Source: Carettochelys insculpta
Taxonomy: Eukaryota; Chordata; Testudines; Carettochelyidae
Direction: 5' to 3'
Assembly (NCBI RefSeq): GCF_033958435.1
Contig: NC_134144.1
Coordinates: 14,502,010-14,566,009 of the forward strand
Length of the DNA: 64,000 bases
Shown here: positions 23,640 through 34,788 of the stretch, piece by piece
How positions within the stretch are numbered: position 1 is the stretch's first letter
How the letters are laid out: every line of letters begins with the position of its first letter
Notes under the pieces: generated by a model
Seen by the model: the letters and a program-made list of their open reading frames with translations, nothing else
Told to the model about the DNA's origin: nothing
The model's database searches: none
Made by a program: the position numbers and the translations under genes

Positions 23640-26074
23640 TATTAAAATTTAAAGTATTAAATGTGCTCTTTGCACATACTGGTAAATCGATCAGTAAAAC
23701 AAAGCTGCAGCAATTTTTTTATCCCTGCTTCCAGAGATTTGAAAGTATATACACTTCTCCACTAAAGAGCTAATGACAATCCTTGATGGTTTTACAGAAC
23801 TGAATCATGTGCTAAAGGGCATTTTATTAAATGCAGTTAGGAGAAATATTTACCTCAGAACTAAGAGCAGACCTTCTTATGACTGTCCTAAGCAAGCAGT
23901 AAGTACACCATACAAATCCACAATAAAGTACAACCTCACACCAGTTAACTGAAGATTCCTTGTTTAATACAGTTAGTTTTACATCCACATTGAGCTGATT
24001 TTCCCCACAAAAATACTGAGTTACTTTCCACATTCTGAACATTTTATTTTTAGCATGCACTGAAGTGAATGACAGATGCACAGCCCAATAGAACACTGCA
24101 ATGGTTAGAGAAAATGAAAATATAGTACCCAAAATATTTCAAATAAAAAAGGGACAAAATAGCAAATCTTAGAACACTTTTGATGATGGAAACATAAGTG
24201 TTTATCTTTAATGTAAGACAGAACTACAGTTTGATTAAATGTACTATTTATGGCAAGCCACTTCGGATGTACTGATAATTCACATTTCTTTGGACAACCA
24301 TTCAGAAACCTTGAGGACACTGCCAGTCAGTATACACAGCTCTTCTCATAGGTTTGCAATATCCTCTTAAAAGTGATATTCACCACTTCAGCTAGCACTG
24401 GATATTGTTTTGAAGTGTTCCTAATTACAGAATATGGAATTTACTCGTGTACCAAGATTAATATCTGCACAACTTTGGAAGTGCTTCTTCATTACACTAG
24501 TAAGGAGCATAAGATATATTTCAGTTGAAGTGTGAATTAATTGCTTATGACCTTTCAATTAGCAGATTTCTATTAAACAGACTACAAAATGTGTGCTTTT
24601 TTGTCTTTAAAGCATATATTTCAAATAGAAAAACCCTGACACCCACTCCTTGTGCAGTTAAGATGCTACCATGGGTAATCATCTATTTTGGAATGTATAT
24701 ATAAAGAAGGCTTGTTAAATTGTGTTGAAAAGATAACCAGTGGGTAGAGCTGGCCAAAGCTTTCAATAAAGCTTGAACAATAGCAGAAGAAGGTGGATAT
24801 CATGGAAAGTTTAATCATTATGAATTCATTTTATTTATTATATTCTATAATTTGCTCGGTTGTTTAAAGCACTTGATAATTAATGACCTGACTATTTTTT
24901 TCCACTCAGAAGTAAATATTTAAGCCTAAACAGATTTGACCCTAACATATAGTTTTAATCTGGAAAGTGGCTCTGTAAAATATGGTATTTAGCGTGCAAT
25001 GTTTTTCCACTTGCTTTCAATATCAACTGTTCTAAGCTGCAAGTAAAAAGACTTCCCTAGAGTCTAGCTAGGATTTTTTTATTCTTGCACACCACTGCCA
25101 GTAAGATATGCCCATACTGAATTATGTTTGTGACATCCATATACTCTCAACCTCCCATGATTTTGTACAGAGAAGGCTGAATGGAAATTCAATAATTGTG
25201 TGATGATGCATAAGGAAAAAAGAATCCTGTTCCTTCTTTCAGCATGTTGGAGCTAAAAGGAGGAAAAAGAAATATAGCAAAAAACCTGTCCCAAGTAGGC
25301 AGATAACCCCAAACAAGGAACAAGTTGAATATGGCAAAATTTGTACGCTATCACTTTTCAAAGTAGACCCACACTAACTTTTGGTATTTCCATTTTCACA
25401 ACCAGGAGCTGTTGTTATAACAACTGTTTTCACAACACATTTCTAGACAAAACACCTTTTCATACTACTATTGGTTCATTAACAGATGTGGCTATCTTTA
25501 GGGTTATGATTTTCCAAGTCAAGTTACATTTATCACCTGCATGAATATGAAGAAGATTTTAAGGCCACACATTCTATCCCTCTTCCATGTGGTAGTAATT
25601 TTGAAATACATTAAAATTTTTATCCCAAAATAGCTGACCACATCATTTTTACTAATCTAGTTTTGCACTTTGGTTTAAAAAAAATTGCATAGAAAATTAT
25701 GCTTCTGAAAATAAAGCTGTATAGCTTTGTTTGCTGTATACTACAATCAATCACAGTTCTACAAACTGATTTTTCAACATTCTTGTTCAATTGAGAATAT
25801 GTTCCAGAAGTTACCACGTAACTTGCAATATATACAGCATAGAATACATTTCATGGCTTGATTTAGATGAACAGCAAATTTGTTGTAGTTTTCAAAGAAG
25901 ACCCAACAGTTTCAGACTGAGATGGATTAAGACACCTCACAGGTTAACTGCTATAGCTGAAGCTATAATTTGTAATTTCTAACAGTTAGTCAAACCTCAA
26001 TATTAATAGGGAATGTTGAACCAATAGTAAACTCTAAAGTGCATTCTTGGTCATTTAAAAATTATGGTTATATG

Positions 26075-26080
26075 TTTATT
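26075..26080 (-). terminator. C2orf69 candidate polyadenylation signal
   Basis: AATAAA on the minus strand about 760 nt past the stop codon. Other signals further on are equally possible, so this is only the nearest candidate. Confidence 0.25.
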
Positions 26081-26839
26081 ATTGTCACACGAAAGGCTAT
26101 GCCCTGACATATGGTTAGCAATTAGTTAACAGAACTTCGTAAGCACCTTGCCCTTTCCATGGCTATAAGGAAGAAACAACTGACATTTACTTTTGAAATA
26201 ATGGTGCCATTTGTAACTTTGCTTCATTCAGGGAAAGTTAAAGGGCTGGCAGATTTAAACTACCCAAATAATACCATTTGAACTGAAGTAGGCAAAAGAC
26301 TGTGACAACTATTTTTTCCTCCTTTGTGCCAAAAAGCAAAACTGCTGTCTTCTACTAACAGAGGTCAGAATTTTCAAAACTGGGAGTCAAAGTTAGGTTC
26401 TTTAATAAAAATGATCTAACATTCAAAGGTACCGAGCACCTATAACTCCTGCTGACAGCAATGTATGATGTAAGGAGCCTAGCTTCAGGCATCAAGATTG
26501 AACATTTTGGCCACAGAAATCAGTTTCAGATTAAATGCAGACATTTTACCTCAAAATGTCCATTACGTTAAAACTACATCTATATATGGGCAGCTGTTAC
26601 CTTTTGCTAAGAGTCATACAATCTCTCTCTATAGAAAAGAGCAGCACAAGCATGTAGGCTTTCTTGTCAAGGCCCTTCTTAAAGCACAGGAATTTATATA
26701 GACTGATTAACAAGTTATAATGGAGTTACTATTTTCCACCGAGTGTCAGCACAAAACAACTTGTAAATCAATGTTTCAAGACTAAAACATCGTAAGTGCT
26801 TTTGCAAAGACGACAGTACACAGGTGTGTAATCAAAGTC

Positions 26840-27673
26840 TCAAAATACTTCATGAACTCGGAAGTGGTTATCTAGGGAAGGGACTTCATCTGCAAAATGA
26901 AGCTGTTTATTTACTTGTGTGCCAAATTCTTCAAGAATCTGAACAAATTTCTTGTGCTCCTTTCCAATCCATGACCTCATTGTATCAAACACTTGGTAAG
27001 GTGTAACATGTGCATGAACTGCAATCCCTGTCTGAACAAATTCTTTCAGCACTTCAGGGTCAGTAACCCAAGTCTTGCTTCCTCCAGAGTGACCACCATC
27101 CAACCAGTAAAATGCTCTTATATTTTTTATAAAGGTGTCTATGTTCCTGTCCTTTTTAGCTTCTTTTAATTCATAAAGCAACTGGTTCAAAACCACACAA
27201 CCTTTACTGAAGCCAATCAAAGTAAATGATGCTGTACCTATAGCAGACGGTGTACCAAAATTCATAGCAGAATTACCAGAATGTTCACAATTTCTCTCTC
27301 TCTCTGCTGCTGGACAGCCATTTGTAGTATGAACAGATTTGGATTTACAAACAGCTATTGTTGCATCCTTGTTGAAACTATATGTATTCTTTCTGGACAG
27401 CAAAATGTTCTGAGTGATGCTGAATGCATTAACTAGCAAAGCATGAAGATGTGTGAAAGCTCCAAAGTCACTGTTGTGTTCTGGTGCTCCAAACAAATTG
27501 CTTGCCACAAAATTATCATAGCAGCTGAATTTGTGCAAATGCATACGGGAACATTTTACAACCCAAACATAACTATTAGGGAAGCGGCGAGCAAGTATGG
27601 TAGCAATATTTTCTAAACTCCAGCACTCCCACTGAAAGTTTTCTGGATGGCAGGTCATAACTTCATGATAGTT
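26840..27673 (-). CDS. C2orf69: C2orf69 exon 2 (main coding exon)
   Basis: On the minus strand the acceptor is TTCTTTCAG and the exon opens NYHEVMTCHPENFQWECWS. It runs 834 nt to TGA at 26842-26840, ending NHFRVHEVF. It carries the GFSKG motif and nearly all of the conserved domain, and no frame break is seen. Confidence 0.97.
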   Translation of the reverse strand, partial: NYHEVMTCHPENFQWECWSLENIATILARRFPNSYVWVVKCSRMHLHKFSCYDNFVASNLFGAPEHNSDFGAFTHLHALLVNAFSITQNILLSRKNTYSFNKDATIAVCKSKSVHTTNGCPAAERERNCEHSGNSAMNFGTPSAIGTASFTLIGFSKGCVVLNQLLYELKEAKKDRNIDTFIKNIRAFYWLDGGHSGGSKTWVTDPEVLKEFVQTGIAVHAHVTPYQVFDTMRSWIGKEHKKFVQILEEFGTQVNKQLHFADEVPSLDNHFRVHEVF

Positions 27674-30209
27674 CTGAAAGAATCAAAACAGACAATATAT
27701 TACTATGTTGTAAGAGCACAGATTTTCAGGTGAACAAAGGTTTAACGTTCTATAAATACTTATGCTAGAGAGCCTGAAATAAAATGAAAGGACTATGGCT
27801 GGCTGCTAGACAGGGATAAATGATTTTCTTTGGGATAGTTTGTCTTTCAGATGTTCAACATCAGCTATCACAGGATGAGATTAATCTTCAAAATGGGAAG
27901 CATGTTTTCTTTCTGATAAGTACACAATGTAAACTTAAACAAATTTTAAAAAACAGATGTTGCTCACTGCATTCATATTATAGCAAAATACTACCCAAAT
28001 ACAGCATTCAGTCTCCAAGTATTGACTTGCGTGTTAGGGTGAATTCCCACTTTAAAAGGCTCAGATTCTGTAGAATACACGTCATGTTAACTTGTAAAAT
28101 TATATTCAGCCTCACAAACAAAAAACAAACCCTAACTCACCATTACTGTTTGACCTTAAAACGTAAGAACTATTTTAACATCAATGGGAAGAGACCTGAT
28201 TAACTTTTCATGAAGCACAACACAGGGGAAATGGCACACAACTGTTGACAAGGCCTAGTTTATAGAAGACAAGGTCCAGTCTTCTTTACACAGTCATAAA
28301 CCTTAAAAGCATGGTAAAATTGTGTTGTGCAGTTTTTGCTTCTTTTTGGCTAGAAAGGAGGAAAATCCCGCCCCCCATCTAAATTTACTGTTCAATATTT
28401 CTGTGGTGGTAAAAAGCAGAAGTAAATAGGACTACTCAGAGACAAAGCTAAATGTGTAAGCCTTTTCAGCATCAATGTCTTTGAGTCTGAGTTTATCATC
28501 TGTGCAATAAATAATACTTCAACACCTCAGATAATTTGCAAGTATAAATTTTTAGTGATTGTAAACCACTTAAACGCTCCTTATTGCCACAATACAGAGT
28601 GTCACAAAAAAGTTAGTGGAACTGAATATCTCAATTAGTGATGCCAGTGTCAAGAACTTTCAGGCCACCTAACATGTAAAACTGGTAATAAGCACTTCTA
28701 TGAAAGAATAAGCCTAATGGCACTGGTTCAAGCAGTCTATAAACTTCAGATTTGGAAGCTAACAAGCTACACAAGTGAGTAGCTAGATTTAACATTTTAT
28801 AGTGCGTAGGGAATAACTTTCAAAAGAAGAGACCATTAACATCTTAGGATACATGCAATGTGCCGCAAGGGGCACACAAAGAGGATGCATCAGGGAATCT
28901 GGACTGCTAAATGGTCTGCCTGTCCTGGGGCAGGTATTGACACAGCCACCATGAATGCTGACCAATGCTCCCACAGCCCAATTAGCTAAACTTTAGAGCT
29001 AAGAAACCAAGCACTCAAGAGCCAGAAAACTGCAGAATGAATGTTGCTCCAGTTTTCAGACTGATCATGTCCTGTTTTTCATCAGATCTAGATTATTAAT
29101 CATAAGGTATAGGGATAACATTCTGGAGCAACCTTACCTTCTGACCACTTGATTCTACATCAGTAGAATTTTAAATAACTTTCATATTTCATAAATTTCA
29201 CATCATCTTAGTGAAATCTATTTTCATATTAATAAAACAATCTAATTGTATAAAAGTAGCTGTTCACTGTAACCAGAACCACAGTGTGAATACTACAAGG
29301 AGACTGAACAAATCAAGCCAGCACCTTCACTCTAGTTAACTATTAAAACTTTCACTGTGTCCAACTTTAAATAGGTCCCAATACATCCACACCTACAATA
29401 TATTTAACACCAGAGTTGTAATGCACACAATGTATGCAAATTGATATCAATGCACTCTAAAGTATAGGACTGTATTTATTTATAGCTATGTTGCTATAAT
29501 ACTAGGCAACAGGAGCATTCCCAAATGTACCAGTTGGCAGCATATCTTTAGGCTCCCACACTGCATTAGCACTTCTGATGCAGATCCGTATAATGGACAA
29601 ACTGACAGTAGCTATGAGAGCACCAGGCTGGGGTACAAGGGAAGCGTCATATCATCCTAAGCAACTTGGAAAAATACCCCACCCTAACAATACTACCTCT
29701 TGCTGCAGCAGATTGAGTCTGACTTTTAGTCTAGGGACAGCACAGTGGGACCGCAGGTCCCCTCCCCCCACAAGGTGCAAATGGTGGAAGAACACGCGCG
29801 GCGCAGATCTGCCTTCCCACACATGAGAGGCGGGAGGCGGCACCAGCTGTGCCTCCCGTCCCCCAGGTAAACGCAGGAGGTGGCCTGCCCAACCCCATCG
29901 CCCCGCCTGCCGGGCAGGTACCTGTACATCCCCCGGGAAATAGACGACATGATGCCGAGGCGGCTGCGGCTCCTCCGGCGGCAGCCGCAGCAGCAGGTCG
30001 TTGGTTCTGCTGGGGTCGGCGCCCCACACCTGCGGCAGCCGCAGCCACGGGGGGCTCAGGCGGGCGGAGGAGGAGCCGCCGCCTGAGGGCCCCGCCTCGC
30101 AGGTCGCCGGGGATCGGCACAGGCTCATGGCCCGGACCAGGCAGAAGAAGGCCGAACCCCTCAACAGTGAGGCGGCGGCGGCGGGCGAGCAGCGCACGCG
30201 CCGGCTCAT
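26840..30209 (-). CDS. C2orf69: C2orf69 homologue, mitochondrial serine-hydrolase-like protein
   Basis: Complete coding sequence on the minus strand: exon 1 30209..29922 (96 codons), exon 2 27673..26840 (277 codons and TGA), 373 aa; the human protein is about 385. It is known as a mitochondrial protein whose loss causes a severe multisystem oxidative-phosphorylation disease; the biochemistry is unsettled. Visible: an Arg/Ala-rich presequence-like N-terminus (MSRRVRCSPAAAASLLRGSA), HHVVYFPGDVQ|NYHEVMT across the splice, CSRMHLHKFSCYDNFV, a nucleophile-elbow motif GFSKG at about 250-254, YWLDGGHSGGS, and MRSWIGKEHKKFVQIL near the end. The region after LLSRKN (about 190-235) is the most divergent. 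The start is the first in-frame ATG. The open frame runs on upstream to 30341, but only with a GTG. A second ATG at 30128 has a better Kozak context (G at -3). Confidence 0.95.
27674..29921 (-). other. C2orf69 intron 1
   Basis: A 2.2-kb intron, AT-rich until it enters the CpG island at about 29790. No repeat or exon is recognised. The 127-aa ORF on the plus strand at 27820 lacks splice context and homology. Confidence 0.85.
29922..30209 (-). CDS. C2orf69: C2orf69 exon 1
   Basis: 288 nt, very GC-rich, inside the CpG island. It ends YFPGDVQ on a codon boundary at a GTACCT donor (29921-29916). The N-terminal half is poorly conserved and rich in Arg, Ala, Leu and Ser, fitting a mitochondrial targeting sequence. 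The alternative start at 30128 would remove 27 of these residues. Confidence 0.85.
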
Positions 30210-30384
30210 AGGAGCCGCCAGCCCCGCTCTCCGGGCCCCGCGAAGCGGCCACAGCACCAGGCCACACCCGCAGCCCGCCCAGGCTGAGGCGCTCCGCCTG
30301 CCTACGGCGCACGCGCGAGGTGGGGGGCGGTGCCTATTCACGGAGACCCCCTTTCGGGGCGTGGTCTGTGGGTCCGCTCTCCCT

Positions 30385-30389
30385 ATTGG
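30385..30389 (-). promoter_or_regulatory. CCAAT box (NF-Y type) upstream of C2orf69
   Basis: The plus strand reads CTATTGGCGG, so the minus strand has CCGCCAATAG, about 175 bp upstream of the chosen ATG. Position and context suit an NF-Y site in a TATA-less promoter. Confidence 0.5.
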
Positions 30390-30468
30390 CGGTTTCGCTT
30401 CCCGCCTCTTTCGGAAATGGAACAGGGGAAAGCCTAGCTGAGGTGAGAGGGAGGTTGGAGGGAAGTGT

Positions 30469-30492
30469 TGCGCACGCGCACGCGCACGCGCA
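30469..30492. promoter_or_regulatory. three overlapping NRF1 consensus sites
   Basis: Perfect matches to YGCGCAYGCGCR start at 30469 (TGCGCACGCGCA), 30475 and 30481 (both CGCGCACGCGCA), at a 6-bp period. They lie about 260 bp upstream of the C2orf69 ATG. NRF1 is a main regulator of nuclear genes for mitochondrial proteins, which fits the product. The tract is also alternating purine-pyrimidine. Confidence 0.65.
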
Positions 30493-30780
30493 CGGTTTGT
30501 CGCGTACGCGGCCTCTTACAACGGGCGTAACAGTCCTTTTCTGAGGGGTGAGGTACAAATAGCGGCACTGCGGCCGGTAACTGCCTGCGGTTGACGCTGG
30601 CGCCCATCCTGAACTATTGCACTGACGCAAAGCCGCGGGGCTGGCTTTAAATGGCACTATAATCTGCCTGGCTGGATTGTCGTGCAGGTAACTCGAGTCA
30701 GTGCCACAGGGCTGTATTCAAGCAGCATGGCCTTGCAGCGTAGTGCTGACAGAGTAGGATGAGGCTACACAGCGCAGTAT

Positions 30781-30832
30781 GATGTCACAGTGCTGCATGA
30801 TGTCAAGCTGTGACATCATAGCACTGTGTCAG
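30781..30832. repeat. imperfect hairpin next to the CpG island
   Basis: GATGTCACAGTGCTGCATGA and then TGTCA is followed after a short AGCTG spacer by TGACATCATAGCACTGTGTC. The arms pair over about 21 bp with small bulges. TGATGTCA is CRE-like. Neither a miRNA nor an element family is recognised. Confidence 0.5.
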
Positions 30833-30920
30833 AATCGTTGCATGTCTCAAACTTAACGTCTGTGCTATGAAAAAAATAAGGGTGCAGATAATTACTGGAG
30901 TTCATCTGCAACATGGAGCA

Positions 30921-31100
30921 GGGAGGTATAGTTTGGTGGCTTGAGCATTGGCCTGTTAAACCCAGGCTTATGAGCTCAATCCTTGAGGAGGCCATTTAGG
31001 GATTGGGGTAAATAGATGTTAGGGATGGTGCTTGGTTCTGCCAAGGGGGCAGGGAGCTGGACTAGATGACTTCCCAAGGTCCCTTCCAGTTCTAGGAGCT
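30921..31100 (+). mobile_element. tRNA-derived SINE with CR1-like tail, copy 1
   Basis: The 5' part holds an A-box-like GGTGGCTTGAGCATTGG and a B-box-like GAGCTCAATCC (30972-30982). The 3' part, GACTTCCCAAGGTCCCTTCC and AGTTCTAG, is a CR1-type tail. This is the architecture of the tortoise Pol III SINE (Cry I type). Confidence 0.8.
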
Positions 31101-31884
31101 GCATATCTCCATTTAAACAACAACAAAAAAACCATCTGGGCCATAAGTAACAGTCAACATGGATTTGTAAAGGAAGAAATCATGTCAAGCCAACTTGATA
31201 GAAAGGTTGAGGATAAAGAAGAAGCACTATAACTGGACTTTAGTAAAGCATTTGATATGGTCTTGCATGGAAATGCAACCTAGGTGGGGCTACTATAAGG
31301 TGGGTGCATAACTGTTCTGTGTGAGTGATTATTAATGGTTCAGAGTCATGCTGGAAGGGCATAACAAATGAGGTTTCTCAGTGGGTCAGGTTTGGGACCA
31401 GGTCTGTTCAATATCTTCATCAGTGATGTAGGTCAGGAGCGAGCAAGCTTTTTATGTTGGGTCCCACTTTTACTCCCTGCAATCAGCAGTCATCCCTCAT
31501 TCCCCCCATCTGTCTAATGGAATCCCAACAGATGGAAATTTTGATTATGTTCATATGGACAAAATCCCTCTCAGCATGGTTAAGAATATATGTATGCAGA
31601 ATGTAAAAATGTTATTGATTGGTATATAAATGTGAATACACATACATCAAAACAGAACATATCTGAACATTTTTAATGAGATGGATGAGCCTGAGACCCA
31701 GCAGCCGATTTTGCTGTGTCCCACTTACAAAATTTGATGCCCCGCAAAGGGGGTCTGCCCTTTACTTTGCACACCCTGGATTTAGATAGTGGTATGGAGA
31801 GTATGCTTATGAAGTTTGCAGATGATACCATGCTGGGAGGGGTTTGGAGAATAAGGTCATAATTCAAAAAGAAACTGGAGAAAT

Positions 31885-31980
31885 CGTCTGATGAAGTGGG
31901 TCTGTCCCACAAAAGCTCACCTCTGAATAAATCATTTTGTTAGTCTTTAAAGTGCTGCATTTCTGCTACTTTGCTTTGAG
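31885..31980 (+). mobile_element. SINE-like repeat fragment inside CR1
   Basis: GATGAAGTGGGTCTGTCCCA, AAAGCTCACCTCTGAATAAA and TAGTCTTTAAAGTGCTGC match the arms of the palindrome at 39657. A second fragment, TAGTCTTTAAAGTGTTACTG, lies at 32068-32108. Confidence 0.65.
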
Positions 31981-32742
31981 TTAAATAGGATAAGGTTGAA
32001 TAAGGACAAATGCAAAGTACCCCATTAGGAAGGAATAATCTGTTTCACATATACAAAATGGGAATTGTTAGTCTTTAAAGTGTTACTGGACTGCTTTTTT
32101 GTTTTGATACAAAATGGGAAATTACTGTTTAAGGAGTGCTGCAGAAAGGGATCTAGGGGTCATAGTGGACCACAAGCTAAATATGAATCAACATTGTAAC
32201 ACTTGCAAAAAAAAGCAAACGTGAATATGGAATGCATTAACAGGAGTGTTGTGAGCAAGACATGAGAAGTAATTCTTCCTCTCTACTTTGTGCTGATTAC
32301 GCCTCAACTGGAGGATCATGTCCAGGACTTGGGACTACATTTCAGGAAAGATGTGGAGACACTGGAGGTGGTCCAGAGAAGGGCAACAAAAATGTTTAAA
32401 AATGTAGAAAACATGACCTGTGAGGGAAGACTGAAATAACTGGGTTTGTTTAGTTTGGAAAAGAGAAGACTGAGAGGGGACATGATAACAATTTTGAAGT
32501 ACTTTAAAAGGGTGTTACGAGGAAGAGGGAGAAAAATCGTTTTCCTTGATGTCTGATGATATGACAAGAAGAAATGAGCTTAAATTGCAGCAAGTGAGGT
32601 TTAAGTTAGACATCAGGAAAAACTTCTGATCTGTCAGGGTGGTTAAGCACTGAATTAAATTGCCTAGGGAGATTTTGGAATCTTCATCATTGGAGATATT
32701 TAAGAGCAGGTTAAATAAACATCTATCAGGGATGATCTAGAT

Positions 32743-33234
32743 CAGCGGTGTCCAATAGTACTTGAAGGATCGCCACAGTTGTGGTTGTCATCCTTCCGTA
32801 TTCACCGTAGCCCCTATCCCCACTCTAGCAACACTCTCTTCCTCTCCCAGAGCCAAGCACCCCCAGCCCTCCCCGGCTCTAAAAATGCCCTCTCCCCTCC
32901 TCCAGAGATAGGCACCCCCAGCCCTCCCACCTCTAAAAATGCCCTCTCCCCTCCCCCAGTGATGGGCACCTCTAGACCCTCCCCAGTAATGCCCCCTCCT
33001 CCCCCATAGCCAGGCGCAACCACCCCCTGAGCAAACTGCTGGTGACTCACCAGAGCCACCACTGGAGCCACCAGGCAAGGTGAGCCCTGCTGGAGCCACT
33101 GGAGTAATGCCAGGCAAGTGCACAGAGTGGACGGAGGGAACTCCACATGTGCGGCTCTAAGGAGCTGTGTTTTGCCACACCACGGTGTCCAGTTCACCAC
33201 ATGTGATGAGTGACAAGCATATGGGACACCACAG
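32743..33234. mobile_element. hAT-like non-autonomous element with 8-bp duplication
   Basis: Termini CAGCGGTGTCC (left) and inverse GGACACCACAG (right) are flanked by ATCTAGAT (32735-32742) and ATCTAAAT (33235-33242), a one-mismatch 8-bp target duplication. Removing the element rejoins the CR1 tail in register. The core at 32830-33005 has about four tandem copies of a 55-60 bp unit (CCCTCTCCCCTCCCCCAG, GGCACCCCCAGCCCTCCC, CTCTAAAAATG). Confidence 0.85.
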
Positions 33235-33404
33235 ATCTAAATGGTGCCTGGTCCTGCCATGAATGCAGGGGACTGGACATGATGACCTTACGAGGTCACT
33301 TCCAATTCTAGCATTCAGTGATGTCATGCAAAGTGATAATACTGAGTAAAGATGTTGAGCTGCTGTGTTGTGTGGATAACCCCCAGCATAAATCTTGATC
33401 TTTA

Positions 33405-33960
33405 CAACATCTGGCAAGGACTTCCACAGGTTGACTGTGCATGGTGTGAAGAAATGCTTCCTTTTGTTTGATTTAAACCTGATACTTATTCATTTTATTT
33501 GGTGACCCTTAGCTCTTAGGATATGAGAGTAAATAAGGAAGTGTTGTTTACTTTTCTGCACACCAGAAAATATAATATTTGCCTCTGTATAAATCCATAT
33601 ATTGAATACTGGGGGCATATCTGGCCATCGCATCTATAAAAGATTATATTGGAATTGGAAATGTTATCGAAAAGGGCAACAAAAATAAATAGGGCTATTG
33701 TAAAGCTACCATACAAGCAGAGATTAATAACAGACTTCAGTTTTCAAGAGATATGATTAGGGGAGATAGGCTAAGAGGCCTATAAAAATCCTTACTGGTA
33801 TGGAGAAAATAAATAAGGAAACACCATGGTATTTTGTTGTTATTTGGACGGAAGCTTCCTGTCTGGCCAGCTGATCAAAGAGGGGGTTGAAGCCTGATGC
33901 TGTCAATGTGTGGCCATTAGGCACCCCAGTCTAGCCTGATATGTTCTAAGATTTGTTAAA
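33405..33960. repeat. probable LINE-derived fragments
   Basis: TTCCACAGGTTGACTGTGC and ATGGTGTGAAGAAATGCTTC are typical of an old CR1-group fragment in reverse orientation. The second half is not recognised. No intact coding is present. Confidence 0.35.
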
Positions 33961-34590
33961 TCCATGTGGGACAATGTGATGGGATGTCCAAACTGTACAC
34001 TGGTCCAAAAGGGTTAAAAACAATCCTGGGCTCAAGTTGCTCCAGCCATCCAAACCTGCAGAGAGTGCACCACATAGAGACAAAGCTTATGAGGAGTAAG
34101 ATGGACCCATTTATCTTGAGGGTTCCTGAATAAGAATGCTCAAAAGCTTCCCCATGAGGAAGAAGACTGCAGGCTGAGGCTAGTTGGAGCTGAAGGTTCA
34201 CTTGTTTTGTCTTTTGCTATTTCATACTGAACGTACAGCTGTCATGGGAGACTGTAGGAATTGAGCCAGGGAGATGACTAGGGTATGCCAGAGTGCCTGC
34301 CACTGTTTCTCTGACTCTGAGTCAGTGCCTGATGGAGTGGGAGGGCATGGGCTCCCCTGCTAAACGCAACTGCTGTAGGAAGGCACAAGCCTAATTTCCA
34401 CATACATCTCTAGTAAGAAAGGGTACAGATGTTGAAAACCCTGAGGTGAAGATAAGCCACATACAAAAATTAGGAACTCAGCTGAAGACCTTTCCTGCTG
34501 GGAGGTATCTGACTGGAAACTCAGTGCACTGACCACTAGGTGACCTGGCCATCTGAGGACTCTGTTACAGGCAAATTTTTCCCTCTAGAG

Positions 34591-34780
34591 CAGTATATGC
34601 CAATCTTAAAACATTCACATACCCCTTTTAGGACTTTGGCCTTCTTGGCGTACCCTTTTCCTAGTGCCATCCCAGTGATTATCTCCTGAGTATTTTTAGT
34701 AATTTATTTTCTGCTATGTACCCCTTGAAATCCTTTCCTGTACCACTGGTGGTATGCTAACCATGCTTTGTGAAACACTG
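34591..34780. mobile_element. short hAT-like MITE with 8-bp duplication
   Basis: The left end CAGTATATGCCAATCTTAAA and the right end TTTGTGAAACACTG are inverse-similar. They are flanked by CTCTAGAG (34583-34590) and CTCTAGCG (34781-34788), 7 of 8 identical. Confidence 0.7.
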
Positions 34781-34788
34781 CTCTAGCG

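Larger units (their letters stand above)
20266..26839 (-). other. probable C2orf69 3' UTR and downstream DNA
   Basis: AT-rich sequence downstream of the C2orf69 stop, poor in recent repeats except the MITE at 23324. Part is expected to be 3' UTR. The extent cannot be set from sequence alone. A minus-strand AATAAA lies at 26080-26075, and others occur near 24.8 kb. No independent coding region is seen. Confidence 0.4.
29790..30640. promoter_or_regulatory. CpG-island promoter of C2orf69, possibly shared with FTCDNL1
   Basis: GC content and CpG density rise abruptly against AT-rich flanks. It contains C2orf69 exon 1, GC boxes (GGGGGCGG near 30323, GGGGCGTGG near 30356), a CCAAT box on the minus strand and NRF1 sites. 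There is no TATA box. FTCDNL1 lies on the opposite strand downstream, so the island may once have driven both. GCTGAG|GTGAGA near 30441 is a donor-like site on the plus strand that could mark an old non-coding first exon. Confidence 0.85.
31105..33325 (+). mobile_element. CR1 LINE relic, broken by several insertions
   Basis: A decayed CR1 reverse transcriptase is readable in pieces: QHGFVKEEIMSSQLDRKVED and LDFSKAFDMVL at 31150-31265, KFADDTML near 31820, and QFN-like thumb segments at 32150-32640. The 3' tail at 33236-33325 is of CR1 type. It is interrupted by a hAT-like piece (about 31440-31785), SINE-like fragments (31885-31980, 32068-32108) and a hAT element (32743-33234). Confidence 0.75.

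Noticed and set aside
27820..28203. 127-aa plus-strand frame in the C2orf69 intron
   Set aside because: No homology signature, no splice context, AT-rich codon content typical of random intron sequence.
30209..30341. N-terminal extension of C2orf69 starting at the GTG at 30341
   Set aside because: There is no in-frame ATG in the extension, and it reads into promoter GC boxes. The ATG at 30209 gives a length close to the known protein.
30921..31000. tRNA gene suggested by A-box and B-box motifs
   Set aside because: No cloverleaf could be drawn, and the unit continues into a CR1-like tail. It is a SINE, also present at 41122.
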